From Acidobacterium sp. S8 (GTDB taxonomy: Bacteria > Acidobacteriota > Terriglobia > Terriglobales > Acidobacteriaceae), in contig NZ_LMUM01000005.1 in NCBI RefSeq assembly GCF_009765985.1, positions 1-48,007 on the forward strand: a stretch of 48,007 nt of DNA, read 5' to 3'. Below, piece after piece: positions 17,866-26,717 of this stretch (position 1 is its first letter; each line of letters starts with the position of its first letter). The notes beneath the pieces are model-generated. The model was not told the DNA's origin. It was given only the letters and a program-made list of their open reading frames with translations, and ran no database searches. The translations under genes were made by a program, and so were the position numbers.

Positions 17866-19350
17866 ATGTCCCACAAGCTCTACAAAAACCTCATCGGCGG
17901 CGAATGGGTCGCCGCAAAGACCGGCAAGACTTTCCTCAACATCAATCCCGCAGACAAGAACGATATCGTCGGCGAATTCCAATCCTCCGGCGCCGACGAT
18001 GTAGACGCAGCCGTCAAAGCCGCAGAAGCGGCCTTCAAGACATGGCGCATCTTCCCCGCGCCCAAGCGCGCTGAAATTCTCTACCGCACCGGACAGCTTC
18101 TTGAGCAGCGCAAAGAGCAGTACGCGCAGGAGATGACCCGCGAAATGGGCAAAGTCATCGCCGAAACACGCGGCGACGTGCAGGAAGCCATCGACACCGC
18201 CTACTACATGGCAGGTGAAGGCCGCCGACTCTTCGGCCAGACCACGCCTTCCGAGCTGCAGAATAAGTTCGCCATGTCCGTGCGCATGCCTGTCGGCGTC
18301 TGCGGCATGATCGCCCCCTGGAACTTCCCCATGGCCATCCCCTCGTGGAAGCTCTTCCCTGCACTGGTCTGCGGCAACACCTGCGTCATTAAGCCTGCTG
18401 AAGACACACCGCTCTCGACCTTCAATCTCGTGCAGACGCTCATCGACGCAGGCCTGCCCAAAGGCGTCGTCAACATCGTCACCGGATACGGCCCCGACGC
18501 CGGAGCGCCCATCGTCTCGCATCCCGGCGTGCGCGCCGTCTCTTTCACCGGATCTTCCGAAGTTGGCCGCATCGTCGGCCAGACCGCAGCCGCAAACTTC
18601 AAGCCCTGCTCACTCGAAATGGGCGGCAAGAACGCCATGATCGTCCTCGACGACGCCAACCTCGACCTCGCGCTCGACGGAGCCGTCTGGGGATCCTTCG
18701 GCACCGCGGGCCAGCGCTGCACGGCCACCAGTCGCATCATCCTCCACAAGAAAATTGCCGCTGAGTTCACCGAAAAGCTCGTAACCCGCGCCAAGGCCCT
18801 CAAGGTAGGCAACGGCCTCGACGAGTCCATCGAAATGGGCCCGCAAATCAACGAGCAGCAGATCGAGACCTCGACCAAATACAGCAAAATCGCGCAGGAA
18901 GAAGGCGCAAAGATTCTCTGTGGCGGCACGCGTCTCGCAGAAGGCCCGCACGCCAACGGAACCTTCTTCGCTCCCACCGTCGTCGCCGGGGTAAAGCCAA
19001 AGATGCGCATCGCGCAGGAAGAAGTCTTCGGCCCGGTCGTCAGCCTGATTGAATGCGATAGCTTTGACGACGCCCTCGACATTGCCAACAGCATCCAATA
19101 CGGCCTCTCGACCGCCCTCTACTCGCGCGATGTCAACCATGCCTTCCGCGCCATGCGCGACCTCGAAGCCGGCATCACTTACATCAACGCGCCCACCATC
19201 GGAGCAGAAGTTCACCTGCCCTTCGGCGGCGTCAAACAGACCGGCAATGGCCACCGTGAAGGCGGCACCGGCGCACTCGATTTCTACACAACCTGGAAAT
19301 CCGTTTACGTCGACTACTCCGACAAACTACAGCGAGCACAGATCGACTAA
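17866..19350 (+). CDS. NAD(P)-dependent aldehyde dehydrogenase (YcbD/KGSADH-like)
   Basis: 494 residues, standard length for the ALDH superfamily. It oxidises an aldehyde to an acid. Catalytic residues are in place: E251 (SLEMGGKN) and C285 (GQRCTATSR); [12 protein letters not shown] and FTGSSEVG mark the cofactor site. The C-terminal stretch [16 protein letters not shown] followed by GNGHREGG resembles the B. subtilis YcbD type, associated with alpha-ketoglutaric semialdehyde oxidation in sugar-acid catabolism, so that substrate is a reasonable guess but no pathway genes adjoin it. It stands alone, divergent from mreB. Confidence 0.9.
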   Translation: MSHKLYKNLIGGEWVAAKTGKTFLNINPADKNDIVGEFQSSGADDVDAAVKAAEAAFKTWRIFPAPKRAEILYRTGQLLEQRKEQYAQEMTREMGKVIAETRGDVQEAIDTAYYMAGEGRRLFGQTTPSELQNKFAMSVRMPVGVCGMIAPWNFPMAIPSWKLFPALVCGNTCVIKPAEDTPLSTFNLVQTLIDAGLPKGVVNIVTGYGPDAGAPIVSHPGVRAVSFTGSSEVGRIVGQTAAANFKPCSLEMGGKNAMIVLDDANLDLALDGAVWGSFGTAGQRCTATSRIILHKKIAAEFTEKLVTRAKALKVGNGLDESIEMGPQINEQQIETSTKYSKIAQEEGAKILCGGTRLAEGPHANGTFFAPTVVAGVKPKMRIAQEEVFGPVVSLIECDSFDDALDIANSIQYGLSTALYSRDVNHAFRAMRDLEAGITYINAPTIGAEVHLPFGGVKQTGNGHREGGTGALDFYTTWKSVYVDYSDKLQRAQID

Positions 19351-19439
19351 ACAAGACGCAAACCGCCATGCGGCGCTGCGCGGCCCTTCACCGAAATGGA
19401 AGTACTCCTTCGGAAGGCAGCGCACAAATAGGGTTGGCT

Positions 19440-20516
19440 CTATTGCGCCGCAAGCTGTTTCTCACTGAAAACCAGGCACCGCTGAAAAAATGGCAGAGCC
19501 TCAGTCGCAACGCGTCCATCGTCGCCCCAGTTTTTCTCTCCCCACGACCCGTTATATTCTTCCGCCTCATTGGGAACGCCGAATTCATTCAGCTTGTGCG
19601 CAAACGCCTGGTTCGCGTAAACGTGATCCTGATTCCCATCGCTTCGCCCCCAGTCAAACTTGAAGCCTCGAAGCGATTTCAAATTCTCCGCGTACCGCGG
19701 AATCATCGTCTCCAGCAGAAAACCGTTCCGCAGCTTGTCTGTGAGCGCCGAATCAGTCACCAGCTTGTCGCCATCCTTGCGCGCCGGCAGGTCGGCGAAG
19801 AGCGGCGGCTTCTCCGGCTCAGGCAGAAACGCCTGATACATGGTCAGAAAAAGTATCGAAAGCCCATCTTTCTTCACGTCATCGATCGATTTCGCGCTCC
19901 ATAAAATCTCCCAATTAGGCCGCACATGCATAGTCTGTATGCCCGATCCCGTCCCGACCGGATGCAGCGCATACAGCGATCCAAAGACCTCCGGGTGCCG
20001 CATCCCTAACCGGATCGCTCCATATCCTCCCATGCGATCTCCCATCAGTCCGCGCGAGTCACGGCTGGCCAGCGTTCGAAAATTGGAGTCCATGTAAGCA
20101 ACCAGATCCTTCGCAACGAAGTCTTCCCAGTTCCCTGTCGCCGGTGAATTCGCAAACCACGAAGGCCCCAGCGGCGTATTCATATCCACCGAAACAACGA
20201 TGAATTTCCTAATGACGCCCCGCGCAATGGCCCGATCGAAAACCTCCTGCGCGCCCTGACTATCGAATAACGCACCGTATCCATCAAACGAAAAAGGAAA
20301 GTAATAGATCACCGGATACCGCTGCGACGACCCCTCATAACCAGCAGGCAGATAGATCGCCATTTTTCGCACGGGATCAGTCCCGATCCTGCTCTGCGCC
20401 AGGCTCGCCGATCTCAGTTCGCGGCGAAGAATCTGACTACCATCCGCAGCAGATACCGGAACAATGCTGACAAGGATGAAAAGAAAAACAGCCGACAGAT
20501 TTCGCACTACCCTCAT
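19440..20516 (-). CDS. Secreted esterase-fold protein with a degenerate catalytic triad
   Basis: 358 residues from the ATG at 20516, chosen because GAGAGG lies eight bases before it; an earlier ATG at 20546 lacks such a site. The signal peptide ends near VSA-ADG. The body matches the PF00756 (esterase D / enterochelin-esterase-like) alpha/beta hydrolases, with LPAGYEGSSQRYPVIYYF, the NSPATGNWEDFVAKDLV block and GYGAIRLGMRHPEVFGSLYA. The nucleophile elbow, normally GHSMGG, reads GDRMGG: the Ser is Arg161 (codon CGC at 20034-20036; Ser would need a single change to AGC). The usual C-terminal His region (family pattern PGGHxW) reads NGSWGEKNW, without His. The fold looks intact but hydrolysis is doubtful. 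It could be a binding protein or a decaying gene; no frameshift is seen. Confidence 0.8.
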   Translation of the reverse strand: MRVVRNLSAVFLFILVSIVPVSAADGSQILRRELRSASLAQSRIGTDPVRKMAIYLPAGYEGSSQRYPVIYYFPFSFDGYGALFDSQGAQEVFDRAIARGVIRKFIVVSVDMNTPLGPSWFANSPATGNWEDFVAKDLVAYMDSNFRTLASRDSRGLMGDRMGGYGAIRLGMRHPEVFGSLYALHPVGTGSGIQTMHVRPNWEILWSAKSIDDVKKDGLSILFLTMYQAFLPEPEKPPLFADLPARKDGDKLVTDSALTDKLRNGFLLETMIPRYAENLKSLRGFKFDWGRSDGNQDHVYANQAFAHKLNEFGVPNEAEEYNGSWGEKNWGDDGRVATEALPFFQRCLVFSEKQLAAQ

Positions 20517-20643
20517 CGTGTTGCCCTCTCTTCGTTCGAGATACACGGCCGCCCATCGCGAGCATCAATGCGTTAGGGAAATTTCCTTGTTAGACGTCTG
20601 CACAGCGAATTGGAAAGACAAGCCAGGGGAACCCAATCGCTCT

Positions 20644-20684
20644 GGGTGCCCCATCCCTTCGCGCTCTCTGCGAAAGGGTGGGAT
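20644..20684. repeat. Dispersed palindromic repeat, family B, copy 2
   Basis: GGGTGCCCCATCCCTTCGCG...CTGCGAAAGGGTGGGAT. Same hairpin plan as the copies at 12715, 23314 and 42495. It lies in the 176-base gap between the esterase-like gene and the secreted protein gene ending at 20693. Confidence 0.85.
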
Positions 20685-20692
20685 AGATCAAC

Positions 20693-21637
20693 TTACCCCT
20701 GCCCGAAGAGCTTAGCGAAGAAGTGTCCGATGTGATGGAATAATCCGCCGGATTTCTCTGGCTGTGGCGGCGGCGGAGCTTCGACAGGCGGCGCAGCTGA
20801 AGCCACCGGAGCAGGCGGAGTTACAGGAGGCGCGGTCGCAGGCTGATTCGGCGCAGCGCCATTATAGGTAAGCGGAACCTCAACCTGCGCATGCGGCGTT
20901 CCTACCGGAACCACCGGCTCTGATGGAGGCGGAGGAGGCTGCTTCAATCCCTCGCTCACTGCCAGCGGAAACGCCGTATCTGCCGGCGTTGAAGAAGGCC
21001 CGCCCACAGGCTTCTCGTTATTGCTTGCGACCGCAACCGCCGTATCCGGAGGACAACCGCAGGGCTCAGCCTCGTTATCCACCACCTGCTGCAGGCTTCC
21101 ATGCTCGAACAGCACGCGCTGGTTCGGCTTCACCCGGTAGATGCCGCCCTCAAACTGACTGGTCACCGTAATGTACGGAGCGTTGTCGCCGTGGTTGTCA
21201 ATGCAGGTATCGCCCTTCTGGTTCATCCGCATCTTCAAATCCGCCATGCCTGGGCCGGAGACAAGAATCCGGAGGTCAGGCGTCAGCAGCACATCCGAAT
21301 ATGATCCGGTCTTGTAGTTCGCCTCGATCGCTCCGCGATCGAGCGCCAGCATCAGTGCCGTCGAGTTTTCCCCTTGAGCCTGAGCGACTGATTTATCCCG
21401 CGTCAGGTGAACGGTCGTCGAAGCGCACAGCCGTAAATTACCTCCGCGCGCCAGCGTCACATTGGCAGTCTTGTCGCCCGCCGTAACGCTGCCGTTGTTG
21501 CCGATCGTCGCCTTCCCGTTCACCACTTCGAGCGATCCGGAAACCGTCACACCCTCGGTCGGAACATAGGCAATCGGCTGCTCCTGCGCGTAAGCAGTCA
21601 GCGCAAGCCCCAGCAGCGGAAGATACTTCAGCAGCAT
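20693..21637 (-). CDS. Secreted protein with FecR-like beta domain and proline-rich tail
   Basis: 314 residues. The signal peptide (MLLKYLPLLGLALTAYA) is followed by a beta-rich domain (about 20-190) that moves from NVTLARGGNLRLCASTTVHL to RGAIEANYKTGSYSDVLLTPD, which resembles the FecR fold; then a CGCPP cysteine pair and a Pro/Ala-rich tail (about 215-295) ending in an amphipathic HHIGHFFAKLFGQG. The function is unknown. FecR-like domains occur in cell-surface and signalling proteins. It starts six bases past the amidotransferase stop, so it is the third gene of a GNAT / amidotransferase / secreted-protein unit, although the functions have no clear link. Confidence 0.7.
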   Translation of the reverse strand: MLLKYLPLLGLALTAYAQEQPIAYVPTEGVTVSGSLEVVNGKATIGNNGSVTAGDKTANVTLARGGNLRLCASTTVHLTRDKSVAQAQGENSTALMLALDRGAIEANYKTGSYSDVLLTPDLRILVSGPGMADLKMRMNQKGDTCIDNHGDNAPYITVTSQFEGGIYRVKPNQRVLFEHGSLQQVVDNEAEPCGCPPDTAVAVASNNEKPVGGPSSTPADTAFPLAVSEGLKQPPPPPSEPVVPVGTPHAQVEVPLTYNGAAPNQPATAPPVTPPAPVASAAPPVEAPPPPQPEKSGGLFHHIGHFFAKLFGQG

Positions 21638-21643
21638 GAAATG

Positions 21644-22207
21644 CTACAGCTCCAGAAAATTCTTGATGAGTCGCTTGCCGTCCTGCGTCAGCACGCTTTC
21701 AGGGTGGAACTGCACGCCTTCAACCGGAAACTTGCGATGCCGCAGACCCATGATCGTCCCATCGGCAGTCCGCGCCGTGATCTCGAGCTCATCCGGCAAT
21801 CCCTTTTCCGCAACAATTAGCGAGTGGTAGCGCGTGCAGGTCATCGGATTGGCCAGCCCGCTGAAAATCGTCTTTCCGTCATGTTTCACTTCGCTCGTCT
21901 TGCCATGCATCAGTTTCGGCGCGCGCACCACTTCGCCGCCAAACGCGGCTCCAATCGCCTGGTGCCCAAGGCACACTCCTAGAATTGGCACCTTACCGGC
22001 AAAGCGCTTGATCACATCAATCGAGATGCCCGCCTCGTGCGGCGTGCACGGTCCCGGCGATAGCAGAATCCGCTCCGGACCGAGCGCCTCTACCTCATCC
22101 ACCGTAAGCTCGTCATTGCGGCGCACCGTCATCTCTGCGCCCAGCTCGCCCATATACTGCACCAGGTTGTAGGTAAATGAATCGTAGTTATCGAGGACGA
22201 AGACCAT
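21644..22207 (-). CDS. trpG: Anthranilate/aminodeoxychorismate synthase glutamine amidotransferase
   Basis: 187 residues, the usual size for TrpG/PabA. Class I glutamine amidotransferase supplying ammonia for anthranilate (tryptophan) or 4-amino-4-deoxychorismate (folate). The catalytic triad is clear: C79 ([10 protein letters not shown]), H168 and E170 (FHPES). The oxyanion motif LLSPGPCTP is also present. No synthase partner (trpE or pabB) lies in the window, so the choice between TrpG and PabA is open; one protein often serves both. It overlaps the end of the GNAT gene by 20 bases. Confidence 0.93.
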   Translation of the reverse strand: MVFVLDNYDSFTYNLVQYMGELGAEMTVRRNDELTVDEVEALGPERILLSPGPCTPHEAGISIDVIKRFAGKVPILGVCLGHQAIGAAFGGEVVRAPKLMHGKTSEVKHDGKTIFSGLANPMTCTRYHSLIVAEKGLPDELEITARTADGTIMGLRHRKFPVEGVQFHPESVLTQDGKRLIKNFLEL

Positions 22208-22703
22208 ATGCTGTCTTCAGTGTAACTCCCTGCGGTTCGGCGAGTTGCTTGCACATAAAGACCGTCGCCTGCGGATTGTCGTTGTAGCGCTCGCACGGCA
22301 GGTATCCATGCCGACGGTAAAAGCGGATCGCAGGCATCAGGTCTTTCTTCGAATCCAGGTAAAGCCTGGCATAGCCGTGCTCCATCGCATACGCCTCCAA
22401 CGCCTTGAGCAGCGTCTCCGCGATCCCCTGTCCCCGATGCCCAATGCGCACATATAACCGCTTGATCTCGCCGCTCTTCCGCGGGCGCTGCAAGCGCCGC
22501 AATGCAATGCATCCGATCGTCTCGCCTTCAGCCGTCGCCAGCCACACTCCGGCTCCATCGGCGAAGTACTCCCGCTCAAATTCTGCCCGGTCATCCCGCG
22601 CCACTACTCCTATCTCCTCGTAGTACGCGCAAACGATTTTGTAGGCAGCTTCCGCTTCTATTGCCGATGCCCGATGAATCTTCACCACAGCAGAGTAAGA
22701 CAT
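22188..22703 (-). CDS. GNAT family N-acetyltransferase
   Basis: 171 residues from the ATG at 22703 ([13 protein letters not shown]); a Met four codons earlier is also possible, and a longer reading to 22799 would run into the divergent gene's ribosome site. It has the acetyl-CoA fold: [36 protein letters not shown] (the R/Q-x-x-G-x-G/A pyrophosphate loop) and [21 protein letters not shown]. The acceptor is unknown. It is upstream of and overlapping trpG by 20 bases, which suggests co-expression. Confidence 0.88.
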   Translation of the reverse strand: MSYSAVVKIHRASAIEAEAAYKIVCAYYEEIGVVARDDRAEFEREYFADGAGVWLATAEGETIGCIALRRLQRPRKSGEIKRLYVRIGHRGQGIAETLLKALEAYAMEHGYARLYLDSKKDLMPAIRFYRRHGYLPCERYNDNPQATVFMCKQLAEPQGVTLKTAYGLRPR

Positions 22704-22799
22704 TCGAAGCAACATGGCACTATAATTTGCAGCAGGCAATCCGATCCCCGAGACGAACGAGTATCTGGTTGCTGCCAAATGCTTCTGGAGGTCCTCCAA

Positions 22800-23294
22800 A
22801 TGAAGCTCACTTTCCTCGCTCTCGTCACCTTATCTGCCACCGCCCTGGCCCAAAACGCAACTCCCGGCTCTCCCGCCGACTTCCGCCAGAATCCTCCCAT
22901 TTCGCAGGTTGGCTGTCCCGTCAGCTTCACCACCGTTGCCCTTGAAACGAAGGCGCGCCTGATGCCCGTCCAGGTCGGCCAGCCGCAGGACGGCAGCCTT
23001 TCCTTCGAATACAGGAATCAAAGTGGGAAGAAAATTCAGTCCATCGCCGTACGCGTAGAGCTGCTCATGAAAAAGAGCGTCTATGACCTCGACGCGACAC
23101 CCATCGCCCTGAACATGATGCTGGCCGGAAACGGCGCAGTAGAAACGCTGCCTCTCGCCATTCGCGCCTATGGCCTCACCCGTGTAAACCTCCAGCAGGT
23201 GACCTACTCCGACGGCACCATCTGGACTGCTGGCGACAAGCTGCATTGCGGCTATGCGCCTCAAGGCACTGAAAATATCGGCAAGCTCCAATAG
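22800..23294 (+). CDS. Small secreted protein of unknown function
   Basis: 164 residues. The start at 22800 is fixed by a strong GGAGG site nine bases upstream and by the signal peptide that follows (MKLTFLALVTLSATALA-QNA). The mature part is beta-rich with two Cys (VGCPVSF and LHCGYAP) that could pair, and an immunoglobulin-like run (LSFEYRNQSGKKIQSIAVRVEL). No family is recognised. It is divergent from the GNAT gene and followed by a family B repeat. Confidence 0.75.
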   Translation: MKLTFLALVTLSATALAQNATPGSPADFRQNPPISQVGCPVSFTTVALETKARLMPVQVGQPQDGSLSFEYRNQSGKKIQSIAVRVELLMKKSVYDLDATPIALNMMLAGNGAVETLPLAIRAYGLTRVNLQQVTYSDGTIWTAGDKLHCGYAPQGTENIGKLQ

Positions 23295-23313
23295 CGCGTT
23301 TCAGGAAAACCCT

Positions 23314-23354
23314 GGGTGCCCCATCCTTTCGCGCCTTTTGCGAAAGGATGGGAT
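23314..23354. repeat. Dispersed palindromic repeat, family B, copy 3
   Basis: GGGTGCCCCATCCTTTCGCG...TTGCGAAAGGATGGGAT. It differs from copy 1 by few bases, and one change (GGATGGG) preserves the hairpin arms. It lies 20 bases past a stop codon and may act as a transcript end. Confidence 0.85.
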
Positions 23355-23425
23355 GAGAATCACTCTTCCGCCCACCGCCGGGCTCCTCCTCTAAAAAGGG
23401 GCGCACGATACAATCCCCATAGATC

Positions 23426-24199
23426 ATGCTCAAAAAGGCTGTCCTTCTCGCCGTCATTCTCCTCGCATACAGCACAACACGAGCCGAAGAGCCGCAATCC
23501 GCAAAATCCGCCTTCCAGAGCTACATCGCGGCACTTGAAACCCGCTTCGACCAGCAGAACGCCTCAGCACAGAATTTCCTTTCCATCGACCAACAAGCTG
23601 CCCGGCAACATCAGATCCCCATTCATCAGATCAAGACCCCTCAAGTCGAGGGCGGCACCATCGAAGACTGGATCGGAGGCGCATTTCTTCCCGGCGCAAC
23701 TCTCGATCAGGTCCTCAAAATTGACCAGGACTACGCCCGCTACGTCACCTATTACGCCCCGGAAATCGTGCAGGCCCGCGTCCTCTCCCATCAGGGAAAC
23801 CACTTCCAGGTCTTCTATCGCCTTAAAAAGCACAAGGTCGTCACCGTCGTCCTCGACACCATTCACAACATTGACTTCCTCCCGCTCGCCAGCGATCGCT
23901 ACGCCGTTCGCTCCCGTTCCGTAAGCGTCCGTGAAGTCCGCGATGCCGGAGAAGCGGACGAAAGAGTCCTACCCGAGGGCGAAGGTCTCGGCTTTCTCTG
24001 GGCCATGAATTCCTACTGGCGCGTCCAGCAGCGCGACGGAGGTGTCTACATCGAATGTGAAGTCGTAACCCTCGCCCGCTCCATTCCCATGGGCATGGGA
24101 GCGCTGCTCCGCCCGACCATCGAATCCTTCGCCTCCGAATCGCTCACCAACACGCTTAAAGAAAAAGTCGGTGCGGTCCTGCCAGCGGCCAGGCAATAA
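23426..24199 (+). CDS. Exported protein of unknown function
   Basis: 257 residues. A signal peptide (MLKKAVLLAVILLAYSTTRA-EEP) precedes an alpha/beta body. Stretches such as IEDWIGGAFLPGATLDQVL, QVFYRLKKHKVVTVVLDT and NSYWRVQQRDGGVYIECEVVTLAR suggest a helix-grip (START/SRPBCC-like) fold, which would bind a hydrophobic ligand; this is an inference from sequence pattern. The MFS gene starts 97 bases downstream on the same strand, so the two may be co-transcribed. Confidence 0.72.
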   Translation: MLKKAVLLAVILLAYSTTRAEEPQSAKSAFQSYIAALETRFDQQNASAQNFLSIDQQAARQHQIPIHQIKTPQVEGGTIEDWIGGAFLPGATLDQVLKIDQDYARYVTYYAPEIVQARVLSHQGNHFQVFYRLKKHKVVTVVLDTIHNIDFLPLASDRYAVRSRSVSVREVRDAGEADERVLPEGEGLGFLWAMNSYWRVQQRDGGVYIECEVVTLARSIPMGMGALLRPTIESFASESLTNTLKEKVGAVLPAARQ

Positions 24200-24296
24200 A
24201 AACCCGATTCTTCCGGCATTGCAACCACGGCAATCCCTGGCTTCATCGAACCTCTCAGAGAGCCTGACGGTTGGTAGGCAAACTCGGGGAGCCTGC

Positions 24297-25742
24297 ATGC
24301 CAGCTGCGAGGACGATTCAAACCGACATACCGGCGCGCATGGACGCGCTGCCCTGGAGCCGTTGGCACTGGGTCATCGTCACCGCCCTCGGCGTGACGTG
24401 GATTCTCGATGGACTCGAAGTCACCTTAGCAGGAGCGGTCGGCGCCGCCCTCAAAGATCCGCAAGCCCTTCACCTGACTGATTCACAGGTGGGCTTCTCC
24501 GCAACCTGCTATCTCATGGGTGCCGTCGTTGGAGCGCTCCTTTTCGGATACGCCACCGACCTCTTCGGAAGAAAAAAGCTCTTCTTCATCACCCTCGCGC
24601 TTTACGTCTGCGCCACGGCAGCCACCGCATTCTCGTGGAGCGCCACCAGCTACTTCATATTCCGCGCGCTCACCGGCGCCGGTATTGGAGGCGAATACGC
24701 CGCCATCAACTCTGCCATCGACGAGCTCATTCCTGCGCGTCTCCGCGGACAGGTCGATCTCGCCATCAACTCTACCTTCTGGCTCGGAGCCGCCCTCGGC
24801 TCAGGAGCGACCATCTTCCTGCTCAATCCTTCCCACATCCCCGTGCATCTCGGCTGGCGATTCGCATTCGGCATCGGCGCAGTTCTTGGAATATGTATTC
24901 TCTTTCTCCGTACCGCCGTCCCTGAAAGCCCGCGCTGGCTCGTCATCCATGGCCGCGTTGATGAAGCCAATAAGATCGTCGCGGATATTGAGCAGCAGGC
25001 GGAGAAAACCGCAGAAGGGCCAGCTGGTGCCTCATCGAAAAATCATGACAAGACCGAAATCCATCCTCGCAAGCGAACCACATTCCGCGAGATCGCTCAC
25101 ACCATGCTCGTCGAGCACCGCCGGCGCTCGATCCTCGGTTTCGTCCTGATGATCGCGCAGGCCTTCTTCTATAACGCCATCTTCTTTACCTACGCTCTCG
25201 TTCTCACCCGGTTCTACAACATTCCGGCCGCACGCGTAGGTCTTTACATCTTCCCCTTTGCTCTGGGAAATATTCTCGGCCCCATTCTTCTCGGGCAGCT
25301 CTTCGACAGCGTCGGCCGCAAGCCGATGATCATCCTCACCTACTCGCTCTCCGGGATTCTGCTCGCCATCACAGGCTTTCTCTTTGCGCGCGGCATGCTC
25401 ACCGCCACCACCCAATCCATTGCATGGACCGTCATCTTCTTCATCGCCTCCTGCGCTGCCAGCTCGGCCTACTTAACAGTGAGCGAAATATTCCCTCTCG
25501 AGCTGCGCGCCATGGCCATCTCTGTCTTCTATGCTTTCGGCACTTTGGTCGGAGGCGTTTTTGCCCCGACGCTCTTCGGTCATCTCATCGGAACCGGCTT
25601 GCGCATGAATCTCTTTTACGGTTATCTCGGCGGAGCTGCGCTGATGATCATCGCCGCCATTTTCGAGGGATTCTTCGGAGTCAAGGCAGAACGGCAGTCG
25701 CTCGAATCCATAGCCGCCCCGCTTTCCAGCAAGGCAGCGTGA
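24297..25742 (+). CDS. MFS transporter (sugar or metabolite:H+ symporter type)
   Basis: 481 residues with twelve hydrophobic segments. The ATG at 24297 is preferred over an upstream in-frame start at 24171 because it follows GGGGAG and gives a normal cytoplasmic N-terminus. MFS signatures are the loop 2-3 motif GYATDLFGRKKLF (D-x-x-G-R-K), FRALTGAGIGGEYAAINSAI in helices 4-5 and PESPRWL after helix 6. The pattern fits the sugar-porter / aromatic-acid (AAHS) branches. A charged, cytoplasmic central loop (about 220-260) separates the two halves. The substrate is unknown. Confidence 0.9.
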   Translation: MPAARTIQTDIPARMDALPWSRWHWVIVTALGVTWILDGLEVTLAGAVGAALKDPQALHLTDSQVGFSATCYLMGAVVGALLFGYATDLFGRKKLFFITLALYVCATAATAFSWSATSYFIFRALTGAGIGGEYAAINSAIDELIPARLRGQVDLAINSTFWLGAALGSGATIFLLNPSHIPVHLGWRFAFGIGAVLGICILFLRTAVPESPRWLVIHGRVDEANKIVADIEQQAEKTAEGPAGASSKNHDKTEIHPRKRTTFREIAHTMLVEHRRRSILGFVLMIAQAFFYNAIFFTYALVLTRFYNIPAARVGLYIFPFALGNILGPILLGQLFDSVGRKPMIILTYSLSGILLAITGFLFARGMLTATTQSIAWTVIFFIASCAASSAYLTVSEIFPLELRAMAISVFYAFGTLVGGVFAPTLFGHLIGTGLRMNLFYGYLGGAALMIIAAIFEGFFGVKAERQSLESIAAPLSSKAA

Positions 25743-25752
25743 CAAGCCTCAA

Positions 25753-26526
25753 TTAAGTCGCGCAGTGTGAATTCGGATCTCGAACGAGCCCCAGGTTGGG
25801 TGCCAGACTAAAGGTAGCGTTGCCGTTGCCCAGCATCACGTCGAAGGTATCGCCATCATCGTCATCGTAGACGACCGCCAGGTCGGCAATCCCGTCTCCA
25901 TTGAAGTCAGCCGCGGAAAGATGCGGAGAGGTCCCGGGCATGCGCAAAGGAAAAGACCATCCACGTTCGAATGATCCCGCGCCGGCGCCGGTAAATACGG
26001 TCACTGAACTCGAGCGCCAGTCCGCCACCGCAAAATCAAGCCTGCCGTCATGGTTGAAGTCGGCTACTGCAATGGACGCAGCCGATTGCAGGTGAGCTAT
26101 CTCCTCGGCTTGCGCCAGGCTGCCCTTCCCGTCTGCAAGGAACAACACCACCGTCCCATCGTCATCGCCTACGATCACATCGGGTACGCCGTCGCCGTTT
26201 ACATCTCCCACAGCAATCGATCGCGGCTTGTGCCCCGGAATCGGATAGGACGCATTCTGTTGGAAGCCGCCGTTCGCCCGACCCAGCGACACCGTCAAAA
26301 TTCCCGTTCCCGTCGGATCCCCACCCGCAGTCGCTTCCGCTATATCGACGACGCCGTCCCGGTTAAAGTCCCCCATCACAACAAGTCTGGAAGCTGCATC
26401 GTCTGAGTCGTCGTCTCCAGCTCCAAATCCGGCAGCGTAGGCCCGGAACGGCGTCCACGCTGCGACAGCAAATACAATCATTGCGGCGCAGGTCACTCGT
26501 CCCGTTTTGAGGGCAGTTCGAATCAT
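25753..26526 (-). CDS. Secreted FG-GAP/VCBS repeat protein
   Basis: 257 residues from the ATG at 26526, chosen because AGGGACC precedes it and a signal peptide (MIRTALKTGRVTCAAMIVFAV...) follows. The mature protein has four Asp-rich calcium-loop repeats: DFNRDGVVDIAEA, DVNGDGVPDVIVG, DFNHDGRLDFAVA and DFNGDGIADLAVV, which would make part of a beta-propeller. Propellers normally need six or seven blades, so this may be a short or partial one. Such proteins bind surfaces, carbohydrates or partner proteins. It converges on the MFS gene, ten bases apart, with no terminator between. Confidence 0.85.
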   Translation of the reverse strand: MIRTALKTGRVTCAAMIVFAVAAWTPFRAYAAGFGAGDDDSDDAASRLVVMGDFNRDGVVDIAEATAGGDPTGTGILTVSLGRANGGFQQNASYPIPGHKPRSIAVGDVNGDGVPDVIVGDDDGTVVLFLADGKGSLAQAEEIAHLQSAASIAVADFNHDGRLDFAVADWRSSSVTVFTGAGAGSFERGWSFPLRMPGTSPHLSAADFNGDGIADLAVVYDDDDGDTFDVMLGNGNATFSLAPNLGLVRDPNSHCAT

Positions 26527-26717
26527 CAAGGTCCCTGTAAAAAGCTTAACTCCCAGCCGGGACCTGTGACACCCTTTTCGCACTTTTTCCGCCTGAAAGA
26601 ATTCGAATCGCCGGTGAATAAGCTGAACAAGGAGAAGTATTTCTCGCAAAACCATGACGCTCAATTGCCGCTCTTTCCGGTAATTCTTAACGGATTTTAT
26701 ATGCGTTCTCCCATAAA

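Noticed and set aside
22674-22799. N-terminal extension of the secreted protein gene at 22800
   Set aside because: The extension lacks a signal-like plan and the GGAGG site plus signal peptide fix the start at 22800.
24171-24296. N-terminal extension of the MFS transporter
   Set aside because: It overlaps the end of the preceding gene, is not hydrophobic and lacks a ribosome site.
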